Part shown: positions 46,220-53,869 of the stretch, piece by piece
Position numbering within the stretch: the stretch's first letter is position 1
How the letters are laid out: each line of letters begins with the position of its first letter
Assembly (NCBI RefSeq): GCF_016123485.1
Contig: NZ_JADCKQ010000006.1
Location: 1-64,000 of the forward strand
Length of the DNA stretch: 64,000 nt
Direction of reading: 5' to 3'
From: Halocynthiibacter styelae
GTDB lineage: Bacteria > Pseudomonadota > Alphaproteobacteria > Rhodobacterales > Rhodobacteraceae
Notes under the pieces: model-generated
Databases searched by the model: none
Told to the model about the DNA's origin: nothing
Seen by the model: the letters and a program-made list of their open reading frames with translations, nothing else
Made by a program: the position numbers and the translations under genes

Positions 46220-47488
46220 TTATTCCCTGCCCGCATCCACAACGTCGGACAGCAGATCAACATATCGTGCCAGGGCACCCTGGCCGTCTTCGGTATATTC
46301 CAGCCCCGCCTGCCCCATTTCCCGGACACGCGCACCCTCCATCAGACCGTTCAGCACTGCGCCAAGCTTGTCAGATTCTGGCACCTGGACAGCGGCACCA
46401 ATGTCAGACAGTCCGGCAAAAGCATCCGTAAAATTCTTTACATTTGGCCCATACAAGATCGCCGTTCCAAAGCTTGCGGGTTCATAGGGCGTATGCCCGC
46501 CTTCTTTGCCGATTGACCCCCCCAGAAAGGCCACGGGTGCCTGATCAAACAAACTGCCCATCTCGCCCAGAGTATCCACGATGTATATCTGGGTTTCGGC
46601 GGTCACATCAACCTTCAGACTGCGTCGAGCGACCGTGAATCCCCGTTCACCCGCCATGTTCGCCAGATCATTCCCCCGCCGGGGATGGCGCGGCGCAAGG
46701 ATAAGCAGCGCAGAAGGATGTGATGCAAGAACTTCTGCATGTGCGTTCAGAACAGCGTCTTCATCCGCGGGATGGGTAGAGGCAGCCAACCAGTGCGGTC
46801 TTTCCCCGATAGCTTGTGAAAGCATCCGGGAGAATTCCGGGTTCACCGGTAACTTTGGAAGCGTGGTTCTGAGATCTGGCAGAACATGCACACGATCCTT
46901 CGGAAGTCCCAGCGCAAGCATATCATCCGCGATGCCCTCCGAACGGCAGGTGACACAGTCAAACGATCCCAAAAGCCGGGCAAAGGCCTGTCGGAAGCGC
47001 AGCCGTGTTTTCGAATGTCTGGCATTCAACAGGATCCGGGGAACATCTTGTTTCTCAAGCTCCAGCAACATGCGCGGCCACAAATCACCTTCAACAAAAA
47101 CTGCGGCGGAAAATGACCAGCCACTGATAAAATCTTTGACAGCCGACGGCGTATCAAGCGGCGCATAACGATGAACCGCATATGGCATTGCCTGCGCAAC
47201 CCAGCCTGCACCTGCGACAGTTGTCGTCGTGATCAGCACTCCGGCCTGCGACGCCTGGGAAATTTGCGCTGCAAGAGGGCCAATTTGCCGGACTTCGCCA
47301 AGACTAGCGGCATGAAACCAGATGGTTTCCTCCCGCCCATCCGGCAGATCCTTGCCCAGGCGTTCGGAAAACCGTAATGGATCGGCCCCCATACGCCGAT
47401 GAAAATATGCCGAAAACCATGCAATCGGCCCCGCAAATAAACGGGTCAGCGCAAGCCAGGCTTTCAATATGAAGGGGATTGATGTCAT
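46220..47488 (-). CDS. waaA: Kdo transferase WaaA
   Basis: Inner-membrane GT30 enzyme that attaches Kdo to lipid A precursor. 422 residues from the ATG at 47488. An N-terminal anchor helix (about 8-28) is followed by HAASLGEVRQIGPL with the catalytic glutamate E65, and the C-terminal donor domain carries GGSIGKEGGHTPYEPASFG. The frame opens 34 codons earlier, but the family begins at about MTSIPF; an ATG four codons upstream is the alternative. It diverges from the glycosyltransferase at 47620 over 131 bp. Confidence 0.92.
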   Translation of the reverse strand: MTSIPFILKAWLALTRLFAGPIAWFSAYFHRRMGADPLRFSERLGKDLPDGREETIWFHAASLGEVRQIGPLAAQISQASQAGVLITTTTVAGAGWVAQAMPYAVHRYAPLDTPSAVKDFISGWSFSAAVFVEGDLWPRMLLELEKQDVPRILLNARHSKTRLRFRQAFARLLGSFDCVTCRSEGIADDMLALGLPKDRVHVLPDLRTTLPKLPVNPEFSRMLSQAIGERPHWLAASTHPADEDAVLNAHAEVLASHPSALLILAPRHPRRGNDLANMAGERGFTVARRSLKVDVTAETQIYIVDTLGEMGSLFDQAPVAFLGGSIGKEGGHTPYEPASFGTAILYGPNVKNFTDAFAGLSDIGAAVQVPESDKLGAVLNGLMEGARVREMGQAGLEYTEDGQGALARYVDLLSDVVDAGRE

Positions 47489-47619
47489 TTCAGGGCCCAT
47501 GTAGCGCGACGATTGCAGAAAGTCGACGCAATTGTTATGACGTTGCCTGCTGCGCAAGCGAAAGGCAACGGCCTGTGGAACATCGCGCAAACCCGAAAAC
47601 CGGTTCAGAGGAAGAAGCC

Positions 47620-48441
47620 TTGGAAAAGACTGTAATATGCATGAAATGGGGGCCGGCTTATGCCCCTGATTACGTCAACGTTCTGGCCTCTGCAGTCAAA
47701 CAACACCTGAAGGAACCGCATCGCTTTGTCTGTATCACAGATGATGCCGAAGGGATTTCACCAGATGTGGAAACCTATCCGATCCCGGATATGGGGCTTG
47801 CGCAAAGTGCATATAAGTTCGGAGCATGGCCAAAGATTTCTCTTTTCAAGCCAGATCTTTACGGGCTGAAAGGCCGTGCCTTGTTCATCGACCTGGATTC
47901 CATGATCTGCGATGATCTGGCCCCGATGTTTGATCACCCGGGCAGCCTGTTGATGATCAAAGAATGGCGTCGTCCAATCGATAACCTGCGCGTCAATCGC
48001 CCGGTACGTGGTGCATCCGGTGTGCTGGCCTTCGATTTTGACGAACTCACACATATTTATGACGAACTGATCGCGCGCCCCGATGAATGGCCGAATGAAA
48101 TCCGCAATGATCAGCGTTTCATCTGGAAAATTCATCAGGATGTTTCCTTCTGGCCCGACGAATGGGTGATTTCCTTCAAACGTCACCTGCTGCGCGCGCC
48201 CCTGGTCAACCGGGTTCTGCCCCCGAAATCCCCGCCAGAAGGCACAAAAATTCTGGCATTTCACGGCCGCCCGCGCCCGGCGGAAATTGTGCCGGACTCA
48301 GGTCAGCGCTGGGGCGATTTCTGGCGTTCCGGCAAAGGTGCTGTGCCCTGGTTCCGTGAATACTGGATGAACAATGGCGGACGTGAAGACGTTGAAGGCA
48401 TCGGCCCGATGCGTGACTGGCGCGGTCGTCCGAAAGACTAA
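47620..48441 (+). CDS. Putative glycosyltransferase
   Basis: A 273-residue protein with a GT-A-like look: TVICMKWGPAYAPDYVNVLASAV at the start, KISLFKPDLYGLKGRALFIDLDSMICDD with a DxD-type metal site in the middle, and ILAFHGRPRPAEI near the end. I do not recognise a named member. The start is probably the TTG at 47620, preceded by GAGGAAG; upstream codons would run into the waaA promoter area. The position between waaA and kdkA suggests LPS core assembly. Confidence 0.7.
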   Translation: MEKTVICMKWGPAYAPDYVNVLASAVKQHLKEPHRFVCITDDAEGISPDVETYPIPDMGLAQSAYKFGAWPKISLFKPDLYGLKGRALFIDLDSMICDDLAPMFDHPGSLLMIKEWRRPIDNLRVNRPVRGASGVLAFDFDELTHIYDELIARPDEWPNEIRNDQRFIWKIHQDVSFWPDEWVISFKRHLLRAPLVNRVLPPKSPPEGTKILAFHGRPRPAEIVPDSGQRWGDFWRSGKGAVPWFREYWMNNGGREDVEGIGPMRDWRGRPKD

Positions 48442-48483
48442 GCTTTCGTACATATTACCGCAAAACCTGTTCGGCGTGAGATC

Positions 48484-49227
48484 ATGACAACACAACCCTT
48501 TGTTCAACTAATCAATCTGGATCGTGACACCGAAAGGCTTCGGCAATCTGAAGATGCTCTTTCGGCGATCGGTTTGAAATTTGACCGTTTGTCCGCTGTG
48601 ATCGGCACTGACGTCACAGACAATCATCCTGCCGAATCGCTGAAACTGCTGGGACGTGCGCTGTATCCGGGTGAACTGGGGTGCTACGCCAGCCATCTTC
48701 GCGCCATTGATCTTTTTCTTGAAACAGATGCCCCTTATGGGATCGTTCTGGAAGACGACGCTGTCCCAGGTCTGGACGCCGAACAGCGCCTGAAGGACCT
48801 TGTTCAATCGCTGGACAAGTTACCAGAGTGGGATCTGATTAACCTGGGCAAACCTGCAAAATCTCTGATGACCCCTGTGGACAGTGCGTATTGCGACGCC
48901 TCTCTTGGCCTTTGTCACGCCCACTACCCGCCCGTCACAACAACAGCTATCTTGTGGAGCCGTGCAGGTGCCATAGCATTTCGCCGCCTGCATTCAGAAC
49001 CCGTTTTGCCTGTTGATGTGGCGATGCAAAACTGGGGCTCTCAGACAGATCGTATTCTGGCATTTGAGAACCCTGTCTTCGCGGCCAGAGATGGAGAAAG
49101 CACCATCAAATCCAACAAGAGGAAATCTGGCGGGTCTGGCTTAAAGGGTATTATTTCAAGAATACGCCGCATAGCTACGAACAAACTGAGGGCGCGTAAG
49201 AATTTCAAACTCAGACGTGGTAAGTAA
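48484..49227 (+). CDS. Family 25 glycosyltransferase (LPS core)
   Basis: A 247-residue GT25 enzyme of the LgtB/LpsA type: INLDRDTERL at 10-19, GELGCYASHLRAI and VLEDDAVPG with the metal-binding acidic cluster. Members add galactose or glucose to the LPS core. The tail (residues 205-247) is strongly basic, suggesting contact with the membrane surface. It lies 42 bp after the previous glycosyltransferase and 29 bp before kdkA. Confidence 0.88.
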   Translation: MTTQPFVQLINLDRDTERLRQSEDALSAIGLKFDRLSAVIGTDVTDNHPAESLKLLGRALYPGELGCYASHLRAIDLFLETDAPYGIVLEDDAVPGLDAEQRLKDLVQSLDKLPEWDLINLGKPAKSLMTPVDSAYCDASLGLCHAHYPPVTTTAILWSRAGAIAFRRLHSEPVLPVDVAMQNWGSQTDRILAFENPVFAARDGESTIKSNKRKSGGSGLKGIISRIRRIATNKLRARKNFKLRRGK

Positions 49228-49256
49228 CATTCGCTCCTGATCAAAAATTAGCACCA

Positions 49257-50009
49257 ATGGAAACAGAACTGATGCCGAACACAGGTCAGGGTTTCAAGAC
49301 CCTACAAGATGGAAAGCAGGTTCTCTGGTATGATCCGGCACTGATTTTCACATTTGAAATCAACCTGTTCAATCCGGAATGGCTGCAGGCAAAAGGCAAG
49401 TTACGCGCCACGTCACAAGGGCGCAATGCGGCCTGGTTTGTTCATCACGATGGTGTCGACATGGTGCTGCGACACTATTATCGCGGTGGGTTGATTGGCC
49501 GTGTGAACAAAGATCTGTTCTTGTGTCAGCCGGTTGAGAAAAGCCGGGCCATGGCAGAATTCTCATTGCTTTCATGGATGTACGAACAAGACCTGCCTGT
49601 TCCGCGCCCTGTGGCGGCGCGGTTTGCGCCAGCCGGGTTGTTTTATCGCGCCGATATTCTCACCCAGACAATCCCTGAAAGTGAAACCCTGGCGGATCGG
49701 CTTTTACATGCGCCTTTGGACGAAAACACATGGCATTCTGTTGGGGAAGCTGTTGCGAAAATTCACGATGCGGGCGTTTTGCATTCCGACCTGAACTGCC
49801 GAAATATCCTTATAGATCAATCATCTAAAATCTGGATTATTGATTTCGACAAATGTGAACAACGGGGTGACGGGGCCTGGCGGGATGACAATCTGGCGCG
49901 GTTGCACAGATCGTTTATCAAAGAGAAAACCAAACAGGCTTCTCTGCATTGGGAAGAAGCGGACTGGGAATATTTTATGACCGGGTATCGCAAGTACCAA
50001 AAACAGTAA
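49257..50009 (+). CDS. kdkA: 3-Deoxy-D-manno-octulosonic acid kinase
   Basis: Phosphorylates the Kdo residue of the LPS inner core with ATP. 250 residues; LRHYYRGGLIGRVNKDLF is the family hallmark, HSDLNCRNIL is the catalytic loop and WIIDFDKCE holds the metal-binding Asp. Kinases of this group occur in bacteria with one Kdo on lipid A. Two starts are possible, 49257 and 49272; neither has a strong ribosome binding site. A bidirectional terminator follows directly. Confidence 0.9.
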   Translation: METELMPNTGQGFKTLQDGKQVLWYDPALIFTFEINLFNPEWLQAKGKLRATSQGRNAAWFVHHDGVDMVLRHYYRGGLIGRVNKDLFLCQPVEKSRAMAEFSLLSWMYEQDLPVPRPVAARFAPAGLFYRADILTQTIPESETLADRLLHAPLDENTWHSVGEAVAKIHDAGVLHSDLNCRNILIDQSSKIWIIDFDKCEQRGDGAWRDDNLARLHRSFIKEKTKQASLHWEEADWEYFMTGYRKYQKQ

Positions 50010-50017
50010 GACGCACA

Positions 50018-50049
50018 CAAAAAGGCCCGGAAAACATTCCGGGCCTTTT
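50018..50049. terminator. Bidirectional terminator
   Basis: GGCCCGGAA (50024-50032) pairs with TTCCGGGCC (50037-50045), with TTTT to the right and a run of A to the left. It ends kdkA on the plus strand and the small secreted-protein gene on the minus strand. Confidence 0.9.
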
Positions 50050-50083
50050 GCGATTTATCGAGGTTTTGTTAACCTTTTGCAGA

Positions 50084-50380
50084 TTACTCAGAAGCAACCT
50101 GTTCAGCGAACCATGCGGCGGCCACTGGGTTCACACCGCCCTTAGAGGACAGGGTTGCGCCAACGGATGGGTTTGCTTGTGTTTCGATGCCTGTGCCAGC
50201 TTCTGCAGCCAGATCAGCAAAGATTTCAACAGCTTCTGCAGAAACCGGAGCAGAGCGTTCAACAACAACGCTTTCGATACCTACGTTGTCTTGAGCGAAG
50301 TGAGCTTCAACATCTTTGGCACCAGCAAAAGCAGGAGCAGCAACAGTCAGGGCGAGGATGGATGCGATTACAGTTTTCAT
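50084..50380 (-). CDS. Small secreted protein of unknown function
   Basis: 98 residues. A clear Sec signal peptide (about 1-19, cut at PAFA-G) leaves an acidic mature protein of some 79 residues with no cysteine and no membrane helix; the second half is rich in small residues (GIETQANPSVGATLSSKGG). I do not recognise the family. AAAGG lies nine bases before the ATG, and the gene has its own terminator, so it is a real monocistronic unit. The long upstream region contains an 11-bp-phased array, suggesting tight regulation by an unknown factor. Confidence 0.8.
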   Translation of the reverse strand: MKTVIASILALTVAAPAFAGAKDVEAHFAQDNVGIESVVVERSAPVSAEAVEIFADLAAEAGTGIETQANPSVGATLSSKGGVNPVAAAWFAEQVASE

Positions 50381-50514
50381 AGCGTTAACCTTTCAAGGGT
50401 CTGGGTGTTTTGAATTTTGGAGGAAGTCTTGTTGCTTCCGATGACAGTGATTTGGGGGTAAACCGCCCAACCTTCAAGACACAGAACCGTGATAATCGCC
50501 TTTTTGGTGTTCAT
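50377..50514 (-). CDS. Possible 45-residue leader peptide
   Basis: An open frame from an ATG at 50514 whose TGA overlaps the ATG of the small secreted-protein gene (ATGA). The overlap would suit translational coupling, but the ATG lacks a ribosome binding site and the peptide shows no recognisable features, so it may be chance within the 5' leader. Confidence 0.25.
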   Translation of the reverse strand: MNTKKAIITVLCLEGWAVYPQITVIGSNKTSSKIQNTQTLERLTL

Positions 50515-50568
50515 ATATGCACACACTGATGTGAACAGAAAAATCGACGGAAATCCTTGAATATCCGT

Positions 50569-50607
50569 ATGCACAATCCATGCACTTTCTATGCACATCT
50601 TATGCAT
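50569..50607. promoter_or_regulatory. Four-copy 11-bp-phased ATGCAC-type array (second copy)
   Basis: ATGCAC at 50569, 50580 and 50591 and ATGCAT at 50602, exactly 11 bp apart. The spacers (aatcc, tttct, atctt) are A/T-rich, and the first matches that of the array at 210-248. A fifth, out-of-phase ATGCAC lies at 50517. The array is about 190 bp upstream of the secreted-protein start codon, beyond the terminator of the preceding operon, so it should act on that gene. Confidence 0.65.
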
Positions 50608-50639
50608 ACACACAGAACGGTATGGTAAGATGTGAGCAA

Positions 50640-50666
50640 GAAAAAACCCCGGCGCGAACCGGGGCT
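50640..50666 (-). terminator. Terminator of the aldolase-hydroxylase operon
   Basis: On the minus strand, CCCCGG (50659-50664 read in reverse) pairs with CCGGGG across a six-base loop and is followed by six T (50641-50646). It lies about 30 bp past the hydroxylase stop codon. Confidence 0.88.
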
Positions 50667-50695
50667 TTCAGGAGGGAAATCAGATCTGTTGCAGA

Positions 50696-51691
50696 TCAGC
50701 TGTACATCCGTTTCTTGCGTGCGCGGGTTTCAGAGGTTGCTTCAGAAGATCCATCATGGAATGTCCCGAACCAGCGATCCCATGGCATTTCCTGGTTGCC
50801 ATAGTTGCATTCATAATACCGGTGGTGCAGCTGGTGGTAAAACGTGCCCAGCGCCAGCTTGCGTTTATCTTTGATCAACAGATCCTCATAGCCGGTGTGG
50901 GTCATGGCAGCACCCGGGCCCTGAAAGATGATGTGGAAGTAAAGATGGATCGGGTGGCTTGGCAGGATCCAGTGAATGCACAGCGTCGTCAGGTAGATGA
51001 AATGTTCAATCGGGTGCATGGAAAAGCCGCTCCAGGGGCCGATGTTCACATTGCGATGATGCAGGGCGTGCACACGTTTATACAGGAACGGCTGATGCAG
51101 CAGGCGATGCACCCAGTAGAAGTGGAAAGCGGACCACATTGGAATGATCACAAGGAAGGCGAGGAACCACACCGGGTTTTCCGCAAAAGTGATCATCGGC
51201 ACATAGCCATTTGCCATCAACCACATGCTGATCACCTGGAAGAAGGTCAGTTGAAACACGCCGGACCCAAGGGACCAGAACATATTATCATGTACCTGAT
51301 CCTTAAAATTCCAGAGCGCATTGTTCGTGCCCTGATCCCGGCGTTCAAACTTCAGCTTTTTGCCCTGGCCTTTGCGCATATAAAAATACCAGTGCAGGCC
51401 ACCCGCCACGACAAAGATCATGACAAAGTTCACAAGCCAGACTTGGAAGATCCAGCCAAAGGCAAATGTCTGCGCGGTTTCAATCGCCGGGTAAAAGAAG
51501 AACCAGAACGCAACAGCCGCGATCGCCATCATCACACGTTCTGACAGGGTCAGCCAGTTGCGCGCCAGCCAGCCCGCAAGATAAGCCGGGTTCGGGGGCC
51601 ACTTAAACACCGACGGATTATCAAGCGGCAGATCCGGATGATAATTCCACTCACGGGTCATATCTTCCAGTTGTTCGGTGTTGTCAGTCAT
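50696..51691 (-). CDS. Sterol desaturase/fatty acid hydroxylase family protein
   Basis: A di-iron membrane oxygenase of 331 residues with four or so helices. Histidine boxes are HRLLH, HALHH, HPIEH and HQLHH, spaced as in the FA_hydroxylase family. The substrate is unknown; family members act on sterols, fatty acids, alkylglycerols or carotenoids. It is the last gene of the minus-strand operon after the DddP-like gene (26 bp gap, AGAGGAG ribosome binding site) and has a strong terminator. Its link with soluble aldolases and an M24 enzyme is unusual. Confidence 0.88.
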   Translation of the reverse strand: MTDNTEQLEDMTREWNYHPDLPLDNPSVFKWPPNPAYLAGWLARNWLTLSERVMMAIAAVAFWFFFYPAIETAQTFAFGWIFQVWLVNFVMIFVVAGGLHWYFYMRKGQGKKLKFERRDQGTNNALWNFKDQVHDNMFWSLGSGVFQLTFFQVISMWLMANGYVPMITFAENPVWFLAFLVIIPMWSAFHFYWVHRLLHQPFLYKRVHALHHRNVNIGPWSGFSMHPIEHFIYLTTLCIHWILPSHPIHLYFHIIFQGPGAAMTHTGYEDLLIKDKRKLALGTFYHQLHHRYYECNYGNQEMPWDRWFGTFHDGSSEATSETRARKKRMYS

Positions 51692-51717
51692 TCTGGCATC
51701 TCCTCTTTGCCAAAGGC

Positions 51718-53016
51718 TCAGATTTCGCGCGACAAAAGCGCGTCTTCAAACGGGTAGCGCGACAGGCAAATCGCACCGGTTTCTGTAATGAGATACTGAT
51801 CCTCAAGCTTCACGCCTTCATGGCCGCCCAGCTTGCCGACATAGCTTTCCACACAAATGACCATGCCGGCTTCAAGTTCGTCGTCGTAGTGGAATGCTTC
51901 GTCTTCGGGGTAGTAGATCACCGGATATTCATCCGCCATGCCCAGACCATGCATCATGCAGGGATAGGTCTGATCATTGTAACCATCCGGCTGGCGATAC
52001 CGCCCGTCGATCAGTTCACGGAAGGACGCGCCGGGGCGCAGCAGCTGGGCGTTATGCGTGATTTCATTATGGGCGTATTGATAGAGACGGCATTGTTCAT
52101 CCGTCGGGCGGCCCGGACCGCAATGATAGGCACGGGAAATATCGGCCCCATAAGACCAGGGGCCAACCATGCCGCAATCAAACACCACCAGATCACCGGC
52201 ACGGATGGTGCGCGAAGAGGCTTCCTGCTGCCAGGGGTTCGTACGTTCACCCGAGGCCAGCAAACGGTAATCGATCCATTCGCCACCGCCTTCGATATTC
52301 GCAGCCCACATATGCGACCAAAGCGCCTGTTCCGTCATACCGTTGACCAGGTGATTGCGCATCCGGGTCATCCCGTCTTCGGCCACGGCGATGGTCTGGT
52401 TCATACAAAGGATTTCTTCGGGGGATTTGATCTTGCGGGCATGGGCCAGGGCTTCGCCGGCATCCACCAGTGTCAGCCCTTCGGTTTCCAGCGCCATATG
52501 CGGCAGGGGGGCGGTGCGTTCCACGCCCACACGGGTTTCACCGCCGCAGTGTTCATCCACCAGCGCCTTCATCTGTTTCGCCCATTTCGTGCACCATTCC
52601 TGGTGGCGGTAACCGGCGAACATATAGGACAGTGGCATCAGATCTTCGCGGATCTCATCAATGGTTTCCAGCTGCCCCCCGGTTTCGCGGCCAGGTTCGC
52701 TGTCAAAGTAGATCACCGGGCCTTCTGCGGGCATAAACAGATAGCCCGCGTGAATATGCATCTGAAACAGGGTGCAGTTGCGCACGCCTGTCGCGTAACG
52801 AATGGACAGCGGATCGGTCAGGATCACTGCGGCAAGGCCATGGGCCTTCATCTGTTCGCGCAGGCGGTTCTGGCGATAGCGGCGCATACGGGGCACATCA
52901 ATCATGCCTTCCGTATCGGTCAGCTGCATTGGCGGGGTCTTCCAGGCGGCTTCCGTCAGCGTCATAGGCTGTGGCTTGGCGGCAAAGGCCTTGCTGTAGT
53001 CGGTGGCGTCATTCAT
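51718..53016 (-). CDS. DddP-like M24-family metalloenzyme
   Basis: 432 residues of the M24 (creatinase/aminopeptidase P) fold, closest in pattern to the DMSP lyase DddP; GGEWIDYRLLASGERTNPW is nearly the DddP motif. The metal ligands D280, D292, H356, E390 and E405 are present, and D362 sits where DddP has its catalytic base. Compared with the DddP numbering I recall (295, 307, 371, 377, 406, 421), the spacing is the same to within one residue. The N-terminal third differs clearly from DddP, so the substrate need not be DMSP. The start at 53016 makes a four-base overlap with the upstream gene; an ATG six codons earlier is less likely. Confidence 0.82.
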   Translation of the reverse strand: MNDATDYSKAFAAKPQPMTLTEAAWKTPPMQLTDTEGMIDVPRMRRYRQNRLREQMKAHGLAAVILTDPLSIRYATGVRNCTLFQMHIHAGYLFMPAEGPVIYFDSEPGRETGGQLETIDEIREDLMPLSYMFAGYRHQEWCTKWAKQMKALVDEHCGGETRVGVERTAPLPHMALETEGLTLVDAGEALAHARKIKSPEEILCMNQTIAVAEDGMTRMRNHLVNGMTEQALWSHMWAANIEGGGEWIDYRLLASGERTNPWQQEASSRTIRAGDLVVFDCGMVGPWSYGADISRAYHCGPGRPTDEQCRLYQYAHNEITHNAQLLRPGASFRELIDGRYRQPDGYNDQTYPCMMHGLGMADEYPVIYYPEDEAFHYDDELEAGMVICVESYVGKLGGHEGVKLEDQYLITETGAICLSRYPFEDALLSREI

Positions 53017-53852
53017 TGGTGGGTCGGGCTCCATTTATCGAGGGCTTCCTGCAGTTTTTCCTGCTCACCCGCAGTCATCGGCACAGTGTGGGCGGCATCG
53101 GGAAATGCACCGGATGTTACATCATCGCGGAACCCGCCCAGCGCGCGGCCACGTTCGGCCTGCATCTGTTTGCGAATCGATAGAACATCGCCCCAGGCTT
53201 TGGCGTGGCGTGGCGGGTTTTCAACATCGCCGCAGATGTCTTCCATGAAGGAAAAGATAATATCCCCCCCGGACCCGGCACCGATGGAATGTGTGACGAT
53301 GGATGTGCGCGGGCCGATTTCCTGCAAAGCTTCAACCGCAACGCATTCGACCTCGGCCGCAACGGCCCCTGCATCTTCCAGACGTTTGAAATCCTGAAAA
53401 AGCTGCATGGCTTCTTCTGCCGTCTTGCCAAAGGTACGCAGCCCGCCGATCAGGGTGGATTTGCGCGGCACAAGCCCCACATGCCCCTGCACCGCCAGGC
53501 CTTCGCCAGACAGGCGTTCAATGGTTTTCAGGCCACGCGGCGTAAAAATCGCATCCGCGCCTTTTTCAGCACAGCGGATCGCAGCGGCAAGAGCTTCGTC
53601 CTCTGTCATATATTGCACCATGGTCTGGGACCCGGTGACAAAGGTTTCGGGCGCGGCAGCACGCACATCTTCGATGTCGTGATCTGCGATGGTGATCAGA
53701 TCAATGCCCATGGCTGCACAGGCCCCCGCCTCATCCCCGTTGATCGCCGACACCTGCGTCATCTTACGACCAGCGGCTTTATTCGCCTGAAGGCAGGCAA
53801 TAGTCAGGTTGCGGCGGGCCGGGCGGCCGCCGTATGTGTAGATGTTTTTCAT
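53013..53852 (-). CDS. PanB-like protein with altered active site
   Basis: 279 residues related to 3-methyl-2-oxobutanoate hydroxymethyltransferase (PanB): VQGHVGLVPRKSTLIGG (121-137), with the His of GHxGL, and VECV with E169 at the catalytic position are retained. However, the ADLPF segment with the second metal-binding Asp is replaced by VTGSQT, and the KIEGG segment with the substrate-binding Glu by FTPRG. A true ketopantoate-forming role is therefore doubtful; a related aldolase or lyase reaction is more likely. It sits 17 bp after the class II aldolase and is coupled to the DddP-like gene. Confidence 0.75.
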   Translation of the reverse strand: MKNIYTYGGRPARRNLTIACLQANKAAGRKMTQVSAINGDEAGACAAMGIDLITIADHDIEDVRAAAPETFVTGSQTMVQYMTEDEALAAAIRCAEKGADAIFTPRGLKTIERLSGEGLAVQGHVGLVPRKSTLIGGLRTFGKTAEEAMQLFQDFKRLEDAGAVAAEVECVAVEALQEIGPRTSIVTHSIGAGSGGDIIFSFMEDICGDVENPPRHAKAWGDVLSIRKQMQAERGRALGGFRDDVTSGAFPDAAHTVPMTAGEQEKLQEALDKWSPTHQ

Positions 53853-53869
53853 TGTCAGTCCCGCAGGGT

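Larger units (their letters stand above)
50381..50695. other. Regulatory region of the small secreted-protein gene
   Basis: This 315-bp stretch holds the minus-strand leader of the secreted-protein gene, an 11-bp-phased array at 50569-50607 and the terminator of the hydroxylase operon at 50640-50666. It is lower in GC than its surroundings. No other gene is supported. Confidence 0.6.

Noticed and set aside
51820-53397. 525-codon open frame antisense to the DddP-like and PanB-like genes
   Set aside because: It mirrors codon periodicity of the two real genes and shows no recognisable domain.
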